Shown one piece after another: positions 21,291 through 35,484 of a stretch of 64,000 nt of DNA. The translations under genes were made by a program, and so were the position numbers. Positions within the stretch are counted from its first letter, which is position 1, and the number at the start of each line of letters is the position of its first letter. The DNA is taken from the NCBI GenBank assembly GCA_036346355.1, contig CM070576.1:56715712-56779711 (forward strand). The letters run 5' to 3'. The DNA is from Rhipidocladum racemiflorum (lineage: Eukaryota; Streptophyta; Magnoliopsida; Poales; Poaceae). Below the pieces are notes generated by a model. It did not search any database. It was not told the DNA's origin and worked only from the letters and a program-made list of their open reading frames with translations.

Positions 21291-24200
21291 TTAATCCTGG
21301 ATAGGGATGAAATACTTGTTCTCCATTATCTCCTTGCCATTCCACTCTAGCCTTTCCCACCAGTCATACGATCCGCAAATCTGCTTTAGTCTCTGGCAGT
21401 CATACATTTGACCCAATGGAATTGTTCTCAGATTTGGGCAACCCTCCACCCTGATACTCTCAAGACAAGGGAAATCTCTTGGGTTGCATATCTTTGTCAG
21501 CTTCTGTAGGTCAGTCAGCACCAGGGATCTCAGTTTTGGGAAGTCTACATGATGCACTTTTCCAATGATCCGCCCACTCTTGGTCATGCTCTGGTAGCCC
21601 TTTACGAATTCAGTCAATGCATCTTCTACCATGCCATGTATCTCCTGTTCTTCAGAGAAACCATTTTTTCTCCCACATCTCTGAATACTACACTGCTCAA
21701 TTCCCCAATTATTGTTTTCCATGTCCTTGACTGTTTCTTGAACAACTTGTTCTAATCCATGGCAGTGACAAATAGAAAGCCTCTCAAGTGCTTCCAGCTT
21801 CAGAACCCAGGTGACATCATGCAACTTTTGGCAGTGAGAGATTGTTATTTCTTGGAGGTTCCAAAAATGATGAGGTGAAGATCCAATAAGAATAGTTTGG
21901 AGGGCAGGAAGTTCAGCGAGGGTGAGCACTTGCAGGCAAGAAGCTCTTCGCTTTTCCGAGTCGGCAATAAGTTGTTTCAAGTCAGCACATGATTCAACAT
22001 AGAGCTCTCCAAGTTGCTCCATATGTGTAAAGTCTGATATTTGTATTGACTGCATTTGTTTGCAGTGCTTGAGGCTAAGGCGCTGTGTTGACTTTGCTAG
22101 AGGATGTGTCTTGGTTAGCTTCTTTAACACATCCTCGGCATAAATTGTGATCCCAAGGAACTCCAATTCCTTTAAGGAATCAATGTTCAGATCATGGACA
22201 TCATGAATCCCATAGTTGCTACGGAAGAGGTTTAGCACCCTTAGTTTGTGTAGCTTGGAGCAATTGTCAAATGTCTCTTTGAGGGCCTTGGTAGCACTTA
22301 AATCCAGATGTCTTAGTTCTTTGAGCATCCAGAACTCCTCAGGAAGCCTCTCAATGCATGTGTGGGACAAATTGAGATACTTAAGCTTGGCCAATGTTCT
22401 ACAGAGTGGAAGAGCAGTAATGCTAGTGTTTGAAAGATCAAGAACCCTTAAAGAATGCATGAATTGGAATAATGTTTGACTGAGCCTGTCCAAGTTAGGA
22501 TTATTCTGGACCAGCAAAGTTACAAGATTCTTGCACTCAGGTGAGACAGAAAGGTCCCTTATGTCATTGAACATGAGTGATATCCTTCTAGCTGTTTGCC
22601 ACTCTCTGTGTGATGGTGCCTTCTCCAAATTCATTCCAGCCTTTGCAATAATGTTTTCCTGCCCTGCTAGGGACAGCCCCAGATGACGAATTATGCTGTG
22701 CATTTTAACCTCCGAGGAGTCAGATTTGCAACTCTCCAACAAACATGCTGATACCAGGCTACGGATTATGCGGTGGCCTTGCTTGGGATCCTGAGGTATC
22801 AACCCATCTGCCATCCAGTATTCCACAAGCTGATCTTTGCTAATTGATCCATATTCTGGGAAAAGGGTGCAGTACAGGAGACATTGCTGCTGCTTTTTTA
22901 TCAACTTATCATAACTGTATTTCAGTTTATGGAACATCTCTGGGACTCCATGCAATTCCTTGATTTCATACTTGGTTGCTTGCACTGCCAAGCTCCAATC
23001 CCTGGGTTCTGTTAGTCCTGCCACAGCCCCCCCTATTACCTTGAGTGCAAGTGGCAGACCACCACAGCTTTGGACAATTGCTTCAGCATGCTCTCTTACA
23101 ACATTGTTGGGGGCAGGTGATTCGATGACTGCAATAGCATTAGTGCTCAAATTACTTTGGAAGAGCTCCCATGCTGACTCCTTCTCTAGATACTCCATCT
23201 TGATCAAACTCTGATGTGCTCCCATTTGATAGCAGACATCCTCATAACGTGAGGTGAGAATCAACTTGCTTTTGCTCTCAGAATCTGGGGTAGGAATCCC
23301 GACATCTTCTAATTGGAATTTGCTCCTGACATCATCCAGCAAAACCACAAATTTCTTTCTGCCCAGCGCTTTCGCCAAGAACCTGGCACGAGTTTCCTCT
23401 GTCTCTGTGTCATTCCAAGGCAAGCCAAGGCGGTCTGTAATCATGCACTGGATGGCTGATATATTTAGAGTTCCAGAATTGGACACCTCAATCATGATTA
23501 CCACCTACCAAAGTTATTTTGGAACAAGAGAAATATTAGGATCCAATTAAATTTATGAAGTAATAGTAACAAGAGAATGGGCTACCTAATGCGGAAGAAA
23601 ATACTACGAGACCTCGTCACTTTTAATCCATATTAGACCCTTTCAATCTCAAGACACATGGTAAAATAAATCAACCACCTCTTTGCATGTCCACATGTCA
23701 TGATTTGAAAGGGGTCCAAACAAGGGTCTAAAGGTAAGGAGGTCTCATAGCATTTATTTCCACCTAATGTCATGCTTATAATCTCTTTCCTGTCCACATT
23801 ACAAGCGAATGTTCTAAAATGAGGCACCGTGCACATACTCGTTTTTTACATTAGATAGATTAAAAGCTTTCTTATTGAGAAAATGTTTGGGAATATAATA
23901 ATATATGAAAATGGAGCTGTTTTGCCTTTGTTGATTCAAATCTGTCAGGGCAAGAACAAATGTTCTGTACTTTACTCAATTAATGGTAGTAACTTCAGAA
24001 ATATGCACACAGTCTGGCAAAGTAGTTTTTTTTTGTGACTCCGTGACATCACAGAAATACACCTGCCCAAATTTGTGGGAAAGAACAGCACTAAAGTGTG
24101 TAGCCTCTGGGAAAGGATGGTTTTATTTTTTTGTACTTTGTACATTTTGTTGCATACATTCAATGTTTATACAACATATTTTAAACTTCAGTGAAAATTC

Positions 24201-25434
24201 TCTTCTGATATCTATTGAAATGTCATTTTAGACAACTGCCTTCTATTTTGAGAAAAACCAGATAATTTTCAACAGATACATATTCATAGGAACAAATAGA
24301 AATTAGTTATATTGCAAAAACTGGAGTAAATATAGTTGTGAAATATTCGGGAGAAATACACAATATATAGTATCCATCACTTGAAATCGCAGTATTCTTT
24401 TAAGTAGTCAAATGTACACATATAATTACTGAATTAGTGAAGCGAGAAATGCGATATTGGTTTTGTTATATTATAAATACACGCGCCAAAACTTCTGGAC
24501 AAACAGCTCTTTGTGCGCTCATACTTGAAGTTGGAAATATTCATGATAATGCATGGTAATATGTAGAAGTGCAAGTGTTGTATTTAAATTAATTCAAATC
24601 TACTGTAAAGCCTCTTCAAATGCGTACATAAACTTTGGTTACTACATTCATTTCAAGTTTCTCCTAGAAGCAGATAAAAATTCTCATCTAAATGTTCATA
24701 CATGCATTGAGTTGTTGACTAATTTCCAGTCAGTTTTTTTTTCAGAACCCACGGGAGGTCTGCGCTTCTTTGTATTAAAGAGAAGAGGAAAGAGTTACGC
24801 ACCTGGTAATCCCTGCCCCATGCCTTGAGTTCGTTATTGAAGGTGTTGAGGAGTGTTGTCTTCCCTACACCTCCAGGGCCCCAAACTCCAATGATGCCCA
24901 CATTGCTGCTGTTAAAAAATTCCCAGAGATCCCTCAGCACAGGCTCGGTGCCAAAGGCTTGTGTCCGTGGTCGCTCCTCAACCAAGTCTGGCAAAGGCTT
25001 GTATCCAAATATCTTAAATTGGTTCCCTTCCTCGATTAGCCCGCCAAGATCCTCCAGAATCTCGAGAACACGCTTGCCAAGATGGTGCCGTTTTCCAAGG
25101 CTAGAGCAGAACTGCAGAAGCAAGAGTATTGCATCATTTGATCACACTGTTGGTCGATAGCATCAACTAGGACAAGAACTCCATCGACCCTTCTCAGCCA
25201 CAAATTGACTCGAGGATCACACTTGTTGAGCTGGTTGGTCTCTAGGTTAACTTGTTCTCGAACCACCTTCTCAACAGCTTGTAGATCCTCCATGGCTTTT
25301 TTAAGGGCTCTCTGGTTGCGCTTGATGCACACAAAAGACGAGAGACGTCTTGCAGTAGCTGCAGGCATCCCTGTGTTATTGATAAATCCACACACAGGCT
25401 GCAGAACTGCACAAATCATGCTAGGATCAGCCAT
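21291..25434 (-). pseudogene. CC-NBS-LRR resistance gene 2, frameshift in first exon
   Basis: RPS2/RPS5-like receptor. Exon A is 24803-25434 (MADPSMICAV). It has a coiled coil with VNLWLRRVDG, then CSSAL, where the frame breaks near 25100. The remainder (LGKRHHLGKRVLEILEDL to P-loop GVWGPGGVGKTT) continues in another frame, and the exon length, 632 nt, is not a codon multiple. Exon B is 21291-23504 (acceptor TTGGTAG). It is open for 737 codons: VVIMIEVSN, kinase-2 KKFVVLLDDV, RNBS-B KLILTSR, GLPLALKVIGG, RNBS-D CLLYCTLFPEYGSIS, MHS at the MHD position, then about ten LRRs and an ending YFIPIQD. Exon B is fully intact, so the single indel could be recent or an assembly error. If corrected, the gene would look functional. 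Confidence 0.85.
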
Positions 25435-26142
25435 GGAAGTTGTGCAAGGAGCTATTCAAGCAAGGAGAGAGAATGGGGAGGCATGCAAGTATGCAACATT
25501 GTCTAAAACTCTGAATTATTCTTGCACAACTTTCCTTCTCGCACTTCTTTCAGTCTTCATCTCTTTATTTCAATTCAGTTTAGACCATTGCTATTGATAA
25601 TGGGAGCAAGGGCCGAACATAAGGTGGGAAAGACCTCCCATTGTAGCTAGCTTCCTGCAATTTACACGGTAGCTTGGATTAGCACGGGACCGAGGGACTA
25701 GTTTCGTTGCATGTACAGGGAGCACAGTTTGTCAACCAATAGCAGTATGCATGATTTGTGTATGATGAGGATTGAGGAAAGGTGGATGGTTGCAAATTTC
25801 CTTTTTTAATGTATTACTTTTGGAGATAAGCATTGCAGGAATAGCCTATTAGAACCTGAATGCCTTTAGTCAATAATAGTACAGGATACTTTTCACACCA
25901 GGCAGAAATGGCATGTACATGCATCATGCATGCCACTTGATAAAAAAAAATCGACGGTTGAGATCAATATAGACAATAAATTGGCTTTACTAACACACGT
26001 TTAATTGGCTTTTCTTACACTTAAAGTTCAGCATCATTAAAAAAAAAAATCAGAAGGTATCCGCTCATGCAATTCCTTAAGTCAATCTAGTATTATACTT
26101 TGGGCTTATCATGTTTGCCAGCTAGGACATTGTGACGATGAG
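25435..26142. other. Upstream spacer of NLR2
   Basis: Likely holds the NLR2 promoter; no convincing TATA box. Otherwise AT-rich, with nothing recognised. Confidence 0.5.
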
Positions 26143-26432
26143 ATCGATCAGACTGACATACTTGTAACTTGTAAGATACATACACACACATGAGGGTATA
26201 GATGAAAAGTCTATATAAGACAATATCTATACAAGTCTAACCGTCTTTATATAAGGCAACTAGCAATCTCTTATATAAGATAACTAGGATATTGTCTAAC
26301 ACCCCCTCAAACTCATGGTGGATCTACAACACTGAGTTTGGAGAGATAAAAGTTATGATGAGCTCTAGTTTGTGTCTTTGTGAAGAAATCCGCCAATTGA
26401 AGCTCTCAAGGCACATACTGAAGAGTCACAAC

Positions 26433-29167
26433 CTAATCCTGTACTTGTGACCGTATATAAGAAGCATCAATACCGATATGCTTGGTGAGCTCATGCTTCA
26501 CTGGATCTCGAGTAATGCTAATAGTACATGTACTGTCAGACAAAGGAGGAGTCGGTGTAGAAACAAAAACACCAAAATCCTCAAGTAACCACCGTAGCCA
26601 AGTAACCTTTGCTGTCAAAAGAGCCATAGCCCGCAATTCAGCCTCATCAGTTAGCACTCGAATGAGAAACTACTGTCTGCTTCTTAGTCTTCCAAGTAAT
26701 GAGAGAACCACCAAGAAAAAACACAGTAAACAAAAAGAGACCGACGATCAGAGTGATCACTAGCCCATGTAGCATCAGAGTATGCCTAGAGTTGTAAAGA
26801 GCTGGGGCGTGAAGAGAAAAGACGGCGAGAGATAGTTCCACGAAGATATCGTAAATCACGAAGAAGATGATTATAGTGGAGTTGTGGGGGCAGAAATGAA
26901 CTGACTCAAGATATGAACTGGATACGAAATGTCAGGACGAGCGACACAAGGTAAACAAATCTCCCAACAAGATGGTGATAGCGAGTAGGATCCTCAAGAG
27001 TTTCACCATTAGTAGATCGAATGTAAACATTGAGTTCCATGGGAGTCTCAGATGTACGCTGATCAGTGAGAGAAGCACGATCAAGAAGATCCTGGATATA
27101 CTTCTCTTGGGAGAGGAAGAAACCCTTGTATGTAGAAGAAACTTCAATCCCAAGAAAGTAGCGAAGGGGACCTAGATCAGACATAAAAAAACTGTTCACT
27201 GAGATGAGCCTTTACAAAGGCAATATACTGAGAATCATCTCCAGTAATGATCATGTTATCAACATATGGAAGGAGAATAGTCCGACCATGAGGCGAAGTG
27301 TGAACAAAGAGCGTAGGATCATGAGCACTAGCAGAAAAACCAGCTGCAGTGACTACAGAAGAAAAACGTTCAAACCAAGTACAAGGGGCTTGCTTAAGCC
27401 CATGAAGAGAGCGGCGAAGCCGACAAACCATGCCCTTAGGAAAATAATACACCGGTGGTGGCTGCATATAGACCTCCTCATGCAGCTCACCATTAAGAAA
27501 GACATTCTTGACATCAAGCGGAGAGATAGACCACTCACGAACAGAGGCCACAGCAAGTAGAATGCGAACAGTGGTCATATGAGCCACATGTGCAAAAGTC
27601 TCATCATAATCACGACCATACTTTTGCTAAAAACCACGTGCCACAAGACAAGCCTTGTAGCGCTCAAGAGAATCATCAGAGAGAGTCTTAATTTTATAGA
27701 TCCACTTGCATGTAATGGGACGGACACGTGGAGGAAGAGGTACAATATCCCATGTGTCACTGCGCTCAAGGGCAGTACGCTCCTCGCCATCGCATGCTAC
27801 CATTTCCGATGAATAACAACATCACGGTAAAAAGTTCGCTCGACCAGAATTGCACTAGCAAAGCCAAGGCGCTCAGGAGGCCGAATAGACTGTCGATCGA
27901 GAAGAGCATAGTGAGGAGGGGACACTGAAGAAGGTGACTCAGCATAAGAAGAAGACGGCACATCAGAAGAATCCTCAACTCGCAAACGACGAGTGTAGTA
28001 TAGAGGATAAGGAGGAACAATGTATGAAGAAACCTCTAGAGGAGAGATCGGTGGTGAAGAAGACGGCGATGAAGGAGACGCCAATTGTGATAGAGGAAAA
28101 GTGACAACTAGAAAGTGGCTCGATAAGAGATGTTGGAGTGGAAGAAGAACGAGGATAGAAAGGGCGAGACTCATCAAAAGTAACATCCCGTGAGATCTGC
28201 ATACGTCGGCCAACAGGATCCCAACAACGATATCCCTTATGCTCAGCACGATATCCCAGAAAAACACACTCAACAGACTGAGCAGTCAACTTGGTGCATT
28301 CATGAGGTGCAAGAAGAACATAGCACACACACACATACCCAAAAAGACAAAGTCCAAAATAATAGGGAGGCATGCCACAAAGACGCTTCACTGGAATCCC
28401 ACCCTGAAGAGCAGAAGAAGGCTGGATATTAATCAAGTAGGTGGTAGTGGAAATAGCATCAGCCCAGAAGTGAGGTGAAACAACGTAAGCAAGCATAAGA
28501 GCACGGGTTGTCTCAAGAAAATGACAATGCCAGCGCTCAACCACACCATTCTAAGCATGAGCACAAAGACAAGAAAAGTGAGAAATAGTGCCATGCGTAG
28601 CAAGAAAAACTTGAAGGGCCCCTGACAGATACTCCCCTGCTGAGTCGGCTCGAAGAACACGAATGGGAGAATTAAACTGAGTATGAATCATAGTGGCAAA
28701 ATTCTTATAAATGGATAAAACCTCACTACGAGAAGGCATAAAACATATCCAGGTGTGGCAAGAGAAATCATCTATAAAAAAAATATAATATTTATGACCC
28801 CTTTTGAAACAAAGGAGCTGGACCCCAAACGTTAAAATAAACAAGATCAAACGGACACTGGGATACAGACTCACTGGAAGGATAGAGGATTTGTAGTTGT
28901 TTACCAAGATTACAACCCGCACAGTCTAAAGAGACATCACCAGATACAGATCCTGAAATGCCACGACGAACTAAAGAAGACAGACGGGAACAACAAAGAT
29001 GTCCCAAATGGTGATGCCACCGAGCAAAGGACCTGGTAGAAGATGCAACTGATGCTGAAGCGGTGGAGAAAATAGAGAGACTGATAGTGATAGTGGAAGG
29101 AAGATGAAGCAAGTCAAGCTCCCAAAGACGCTGAGAATCACAGCAACGAGGCCCAGTCCCAACCAGA
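26433..29167 (-). pseudogene. Copia integrase, reverse transcriptase and RNase H remains
   Basis: Begins with SLVGTGPRCCDSQRLWEL, which resumes the sentence cut at the solo LTR. Then HHLGH and CAGCNLGK (integrase zinc region), YIFFIDDFSCHTW and LRADSAGEY (integrase core), AQNGVVERWH, and RT with SPLDVKNVFLNGELHEEVYM and YVDNMI (YVDD mutated). Then LGPLRYFLGIEV and an RNase H tail with KHELTKHIGIDASYIR. Each piece sits in a different frame. Confidence 0.8.
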
Positions 29168-29172
29168 GATCC

Positions 29173-32100
29173 TGTAACATCCCCAATTTGGTCTTCGGCC
29201 AAAACCTAATTGAAAGTAATTAAATTCAAAAATTGGATTTTCTTCGGTGTTCTATCTAACCTGGCATCCTTATCCTTCTGAAATTTGGAGTTCAATCCTT
29301 CATCGTTTGAGAAGTCAAATTTCTAAATTCCTGTTCTTACTCGAAATTCCACCCAAGTTCCAAAATGCTCCAAAAATCCTGAAACCTATTGCATTGGGTT
29401 CCAAATATTCTAAAATGATTTTGGGAATTTTCCAAGATTTTTAGAATCCCTTTGGTATTTTATCTCCCGGCCTTTCGTCCAATGCCCTTTATTCGTCTCA
29501 GAATTGTCTAAATTCCAAATTTCATCCAAAATCAGTGAAACCAATTTTATTGGGTTCCAAATATTCCCTAGTATTTTTAGGAAATTTCCCGGGATTTTTG
29601 AATATTTTTGCTATTTTATCTCACGCGCGTTTTCCTTTACTTACTTCCGGCCAATGGAGCACTGCCACATGGCATGTACTGTAGCCCTTCTTCTTCCTCA
29701 CGATGGTGTCAGTTACAGAGGAGAGCTCCTCAACTCCATTAATGGTGCCTCTCTTTAATCCCTCATATCTCCCTCATTAAAGCTCCAAATCACGAACGGC
29801 CAGATCCGTTGCGAAGAGGGAGACGAGGAGAACTCATTCCCCTTGACCATTCGTCTTCAATCTCGCCGGAAACTGTTCAGTCAACCCAAAACCGAAATCC
29901 ATTAAAACGGTGATTACTTGGCCGTTTCTCCACGAATTGACGTGCTTCCACTTCTCAAATCTTCGTCCCGGAACCCTCTACCCCGTGCTCACTTCCTCCC
30001 ATAGCCACCCCTCTCCATTCGGCCGGGAGCTCGAGAAAACCGACGTCGGTTGTCCTCCGTTGACACCACCGTGTCACATTTTGTTCTGGTGAGCCAAACT
30101 CAATTCCGATCGCGTCACCGTGTTCACGTCGTCGCCACGAACAAAAGCCCTCAAACGATTTTGATTTTCGTTGCAGGACGGCGACGGATTTTGCGATCAA
30201 AGTTGCCGGTGGGAGCTCGTTTTTTTGTCGATTACTCTCAATCCGGTGAGCTTCTCTCGAATCCGACCACAGCGTTGAATTCATTTCGTCGAGCCCTACG
30301 CCGTGCTTCCTTTCATTTCATGAAATTTTATCGTTTTGGGGATTTCCATTTTGGATGTCAACCGGCTATTTAGGCATTGTCGGCATGCCCCATGGCCGGC
30401 CGCCACCGGCTTCCCCGTCGCCGGCCGCCATGAGCACCGGCTTCCCCTTGCCGCGCTTCCCGGCCGTCGCCGTTGGCTGCCTCCCACGGCCGCACGTCGT
30501 GCGCTCTACCCGCCGCCCATGGCGCTCGTCGCCCGTCGCCTCGGGCCTCCCGTGCCGGCCGATCGCTGTTGTCGGCGCACGCCACCGCCTTAGCCTGAGC
30601 CGCCTCCGGTGTCGGCCGGCCATTGTCGCCCGATCCGTCGTCATTGGGCTTCCCGTCTGGCGCCACCATCTCCCATGGCTTCCTCTGTTTTCCTTTAGAG
30701 AAGAAGCACACCGGTGAATGACACTAGGGCCCCACCTGCCATAGAAACCAAAGAAAATCAGTAAAAAGAAAGATTCCAAGGAATATTCTCGATTTTCCAT
30801 TTTCCAATATTTTCAGATTTCGAACGCTCATATCTTTTGCATCCGAACTTCAAATTGACCTGTTCAAATTCGTAAATTCATCTAAATTCAAGATCTTCCT
30901 GCGAGTATTATTTTTATAATTTTTAGATTTATTTTATTTTATTTATTTGTCGCTCCGTTTTGCGCGTAGCCGAAGAATTCGCCGAAGCCGTCGATGCCGT
31001 CACCGAGCCCTAAGATTTCGAGGCCCTCGCTGCGACCGAAGGCAAGTCTCCTTGACGCATGTTGATCTCATGACTTATAAAAGTTTTGCAATGTTTTACA
31101 AATTGCATTGCTATTTATATAAAAGGATGATGTTAACGTTAGGCTGTTAGTTATACCTGTTGTTTATGCCTCCTTAATATTGTTGTTCATGATCCTTTGT
31201 CGCCCTAGTACAGTAATCCACCATTATAAATACTTTTGGGAAAATATTCTTTGATTAGGGGAATGACTATTTGGAAGACATTTTGAATGGAACAAATAGT
31301 ATGGAATGTAAATTGGAGTTAGATGAATACTTGTGATGATGTAGGGGTTGTTAATATGAAATTGATTTATGAATGGTGACCATTGAAATATTGAGGAGTT
31401 GGATAGTGATAGTAGTTCGCAATATAATTAGTATGGATTGGGGAATATTGGAAGATGTATGCTAATAAGGATAATATTTGGTAAGATAAATAAATAATAT
31501 TAAGAATCATACTCAGTGGTTTAGTAGATGATTTTGTGAAATATTCTTAGTTGATGATAAGATTGATCGCCGTATGAATGATGATTTTGATATAGAATCA
31601 AATTTGAGTGGAGTTACTTTGAGCATTAGTGGTTGAGAAAATTGTATAAGCTAGATATATTAGATTGATAAAGTAGTATCAAAGATGGTTGGAGTTAGAA
31701 AATATTATGAGTAAAGTTAATCGGATTATTAGTGCTTGTTGGGAAAATTTATTCAGGGGTTGATTAAGAAATGAGCGATTATTGAAATGGGGTCTCGCGA
31801 TAACCATTTATGTGGAATTATAAATAATGTGGATTATGTGTGATTTGTTTAGTCAATTTGTTATCATTGTTTATGGAAACCACTAATGTCGAGGAATTAA
31901 TGAGATCTTGGTTTTAAGGAATCTTTGTTAAAAGATGCTTCAGGATGAGATTATGAATTATTCTTGGTGAATCAAGTAGATTACAAGATTAATCGATGTA
32001 TGGATGATGGATAATCAATAATCAATAATGAAACTTATATTTTGAGGAGATTGTTTCTTATACAATGATGATAGTAGCTTGGCATGACTTTAGAGTTATT

Positions 32101-33657
32101 ATGACACATGATATAGACTCTACTTGTTGGAGTACTAAATTGGGTTGGATTATATAATGCCATGATAATAATGGGGGATCTTAGAGACTTCAAGAATTTT
32201 GGAGGTTACAGAATTGATTATAATAATTTTTATCAACACTGGAAATTGAAGGTTATTAAATAAGTTGTTGGTGGAATAGAATAGTTCGGTAGAAATGCTT
32301 AGACTCGCAATCGGTTAGTATGCACCTATGGGTGGGAATTTCTTATAACTCTTGAAAACTTGTGTTGGAAATTATAGGCAGAAAGTATTGCCGTTGGTTT
32401 TCAAAATAAAAATAAAATAAAATGATTTAGACTTGGGCGGAATGGTTTGTCTGGCGGATGCGGATAGAGCACTGGTTTTTATTGTGCAAGTACCACCCCA
32501 AGTCAATTAAGGACCGACGCTTATGACTGTCCATTTCAAGCATAACCGTACAACCACATGTCAAAGTGGGTACGACCTGGCTGAATAATTTGTAGAAACC
32601 TAACTTAGACTCACTAGTTGATGGAATGTGAGTGCCAGATAGAGGCAAGACTGTTTTCTCACACGGCGCAAGAGGGGGCTTCTGTACTGGGTAGATAGAA
32701 CCCTAACAGCGGTGAAACCTCAGCGGGTGGGTCGGGTTAGGCGTATACATTGTAAAGGCCTTGTCATGATATCTCTGCCGGCACACCTAAGGAAGTGTGC
32801 TAATAGCTTGGCATCAAGAGAATATCATGTCTTGTGGGTAAAGATGTACACCTCCGCAGAGTTAAAACTATCCGAATAGCCGTGCCTACGGTTAAGGGTA
32901 AAACGAAGAATGCTTTCATATTGGTAGACTTTGATTTTTGGTTTTTAAAACAATCTTTTGGGATCCGGGAGTGGTTAGAACTCTCGGGTGTGCTTCTGGC
33001 GGCTAGATCCAGGTTGGTGGATTGAACCTATTTTTGTGAACCATGGCAGACAGAGCCATGTGGATGGATTGAATTCTGATCTTTCTGATATATGGCGGAT
33101 AGAGCCTGTATACTGGTGATTGGTGGTTAGAACCTTCACTAGAGTTATTAATAATTTCAACTGTACAAACAATTGTTAAAATGGCTTTGTGAAAATATTA
33201 CATGTAAAGTTTTTGAAAGTGTTGCTTTGTGCAAAAGAACCATAATAAGCCATCCTTGGATAGCCCTGCATTATGCATTTTTCGCAGACTTGCTGAGTAC
33301 TTTATGTACTCACGTACTACATTCTAAACATATCTCAAAAGTGATTGAAGTTGTCAAAAGAGATTCCAAGGACTAGGACGCGCTCCCCACTCGATTGCCT
33401 GTGGGCATATGGATGGGTCACCACTTGGTGTTATCTTCTTCTGCTGCAGTTATTCAACTTGTTCAGCCTGTAAAGGTAGTAATGGTAAACCTCGACCATA
33501 AGGTTTTTGCTTTTATTTAATGTTATTATTATTTGGTTATATGTAATCGTGATATGGTTGTTGATTCATCACTGTTTGACTGTGTGTACTAGCTACTGAT
33601 CTGGGACTAGTACAGAAATACACAGGGGATTTCGGATAGCCGATCAGGGGGCCGACA
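29173..33657. mobile_element. 4.5-kb solo LTR inserted in the Copia element, target duplication GATCC
   Basis: Starts TGTAACATCCCC and ends GGGCCGACA. GATCC flanks both sides (29168-29172 and 33658-33662). There are no PBS, PPT or polyprotein domains, so it is best read as a solo LTR of a very long-LTR family. It contains a GC-rich stretch (30360-30720) with overlapping open frames on both strands that are low in complexity. The interior is otherwise AT-rich. Its start and a few interior blocks resemble 36968-40192. Confidence 0.75.
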
Positions 33658-33812
33658 GATCCCGTGCGACAATCCTGAACACAACAAGAGTCAGAATCAA
33701 GGATAACATGACAGCCATGATCAGTGAGCTGGCCAGTGGATATGAGTTGCATGGTCAGTTTAGGAATATGAGAAACAACAGGAACATAAAAAGAGGAAGA
33801 TAAAAGAGTGCC

Positions 33813-34966
33813 TCATCCTGCAACAGAAAGAGAAGTACCATCTGCGGTCTGCACAGTGATAGGAGTAGCAAGAGGATTAATGGAATGGAGACTTATGGGA
33901 TCATATGTCATATGAAAAGAAGCTCCAGAGTCAAGAATCCATGGTGTAATACCTGATGAGGAAGGTGGTCTCTCACTGGAAGACTGAGTAGCAAAACCAA
34001 CATAACCTGTTGGTGTAGAGGTAGTCATGCGATGTAGTAGTATAAGAATCTCCTGAGTGGAATCAGAACTAACAGGGGTCCGCTGAGGGGAGGTGCCCAA
34101 GAGTCCAACGCCCTTAGAAGGGCGTCCACCTCGACGAGCAAGATCCTTCTTCTTTCGGTAGCAGAACTGATCCACATGTTCATTCTTGTTGCAGTAAGTG
34201 CAGTGAAGGCCTCCACCCCCAGTAGCCGAAACTGGAGTAGGCACCACCGCGAGAGGAGTAGAATGATGCGCCGCCAAAACTAGAGACACTAGCAGACCCG
34301 TACCACGAAGGCGAGTCTCCTTAGTACGAATAGCTGTAAGGGCCTCCTACAGGGTCACACAAGGATGACGATCAAGTAGCTGGGCACGAATCTGCTCAAA
34401 TTCAGCCTGAAGACGTGTCAGGAAGTCGTAGATGCGGTGAAACTCCAAATGAGAGTGCTGGTGTTGACAACACTGGCAAGTGCCGCAAACCTCCGGTCCT
34501 AGAGAATCAAGTTGACGTCACACCGAGGACAATTGCGCATAGAACTCATCCACAATAGAATTAGCCTGTTGCAGCGACTACTCCTATCGCACAACAGCAA
34601 GGTACAAAGAGTCGCCAGCAGGTTCATAGTAGTCGCGAAGATGCGCCAACCTCAACTGTGCTGAAGACAAAGCGACAATATCACCAGTGAGATGTGCCTC
34701 CATGCTAGCAACCAAAATAGCGGATGCATGAGCATCTTCATCAATCCATGTTTTGTAAGCAATAAACTGGGTCTGAAAAGACTCCATAGCATAGCATAAT
34801 CATCAGACATCGTCTGTCGAGCAGCATCATCGGCCTCCTTGGGAATAACAGGTGTGGCAAGGAGAGTAGGACGAGACAGACAAGATAGCTCGCTTGAAGG
34901 AAACTCCCAAAGACGCTGACCACGCATGTGAATGCGCATATGGAGAACACAATCTCGAGGCGGCAA
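33813..34966 (-). pseudogene. Copia gag and protease remains
   Basis: Gag pieces upstream are out of frame with one another. The zinc knuckle CTYCNKNEHVDQFC (CX2CX4HX4C) lies at about 34161-34202. The protease motif PWILDSGASFHMTYD follows. The frame continues toward the solo-LTR insertion at 33657. Confidence 0.8.
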
Positions 34967-35484
34967 TCGAAGCGTCGTGCGAGATCATTGATCCCGAGGC
35001 GGCGGCTGAAGCAGTCGGCTGGCTGAGGAAGTGTCTGACTAGGAGTCGCGCCGGCAAAGGAGATGGCCGGAGCGGAAGACGGCCGAAGCAGAGCCGGCCA
35101 AACTGGAGATCGCTGATCCTGGCCGGAGCAGCCGAAGTTGAGGGCGGCGCCAGCCGCGTTGTGCCCGGCCGCAAAAGACGAAGCGGCGACCCGTGCGTAA
35201 GACGAGGCGTCGGCCGACACACGATGACTTGAAGATCGGATTGGGAACCAGAAAGGACGAGAAGAACCGCCGAAAACAAAGAGCAGAAGTGCAACACTGG
35301 TTAACCCTAACCCTAACCACACTCTAATACCATGTTAGGAATAGCACTTGTATTCAACATGAGACAAGGGGCCAATGTATATATATGTACATAAGGGTAT
35401 AGAAGGAAAGCCTATATATAAGGCAATCTCTATTCAAGGCAATTAACAATCTCTTATATAAGATAACTAGAATACAATCTAACA

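Larger units (their letters stand above)
26143..35484 (-). mobile_element. Degenerate Ty1/Copia retrotransposon, split by a solo LTR
   Basis: The 5' LTR on the minus strand is 35333-35484 (152 bp, TGTTAG ends). Next to it on the internal side is TGGTATTAGAGTGTGG, a PBS close to the TGGTATCAGAG initiator-tRNA type. The 3' LTR is about 26143-26301, diverged but sharing AATCTCTTATATAAGATAAC; a GAGTTTGAGGGGGTG polypurine tract precedes it. Domains in order along the minus strand are gag with zinc knuckle, protease, then (after the insertion) integrase, reverse transcriptase and RNase H. Frames are broken many times. The target duplication was not found. No functional protein is expected. Confidence 0.85.

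Noticed and set aside
30366..30800. Open frames on both strands in the GC-rich part of the 4.5-kb solo LTR
   Set aside because: Repetitive GCCGG composition, no recognisable domain, and located inside an LTR.
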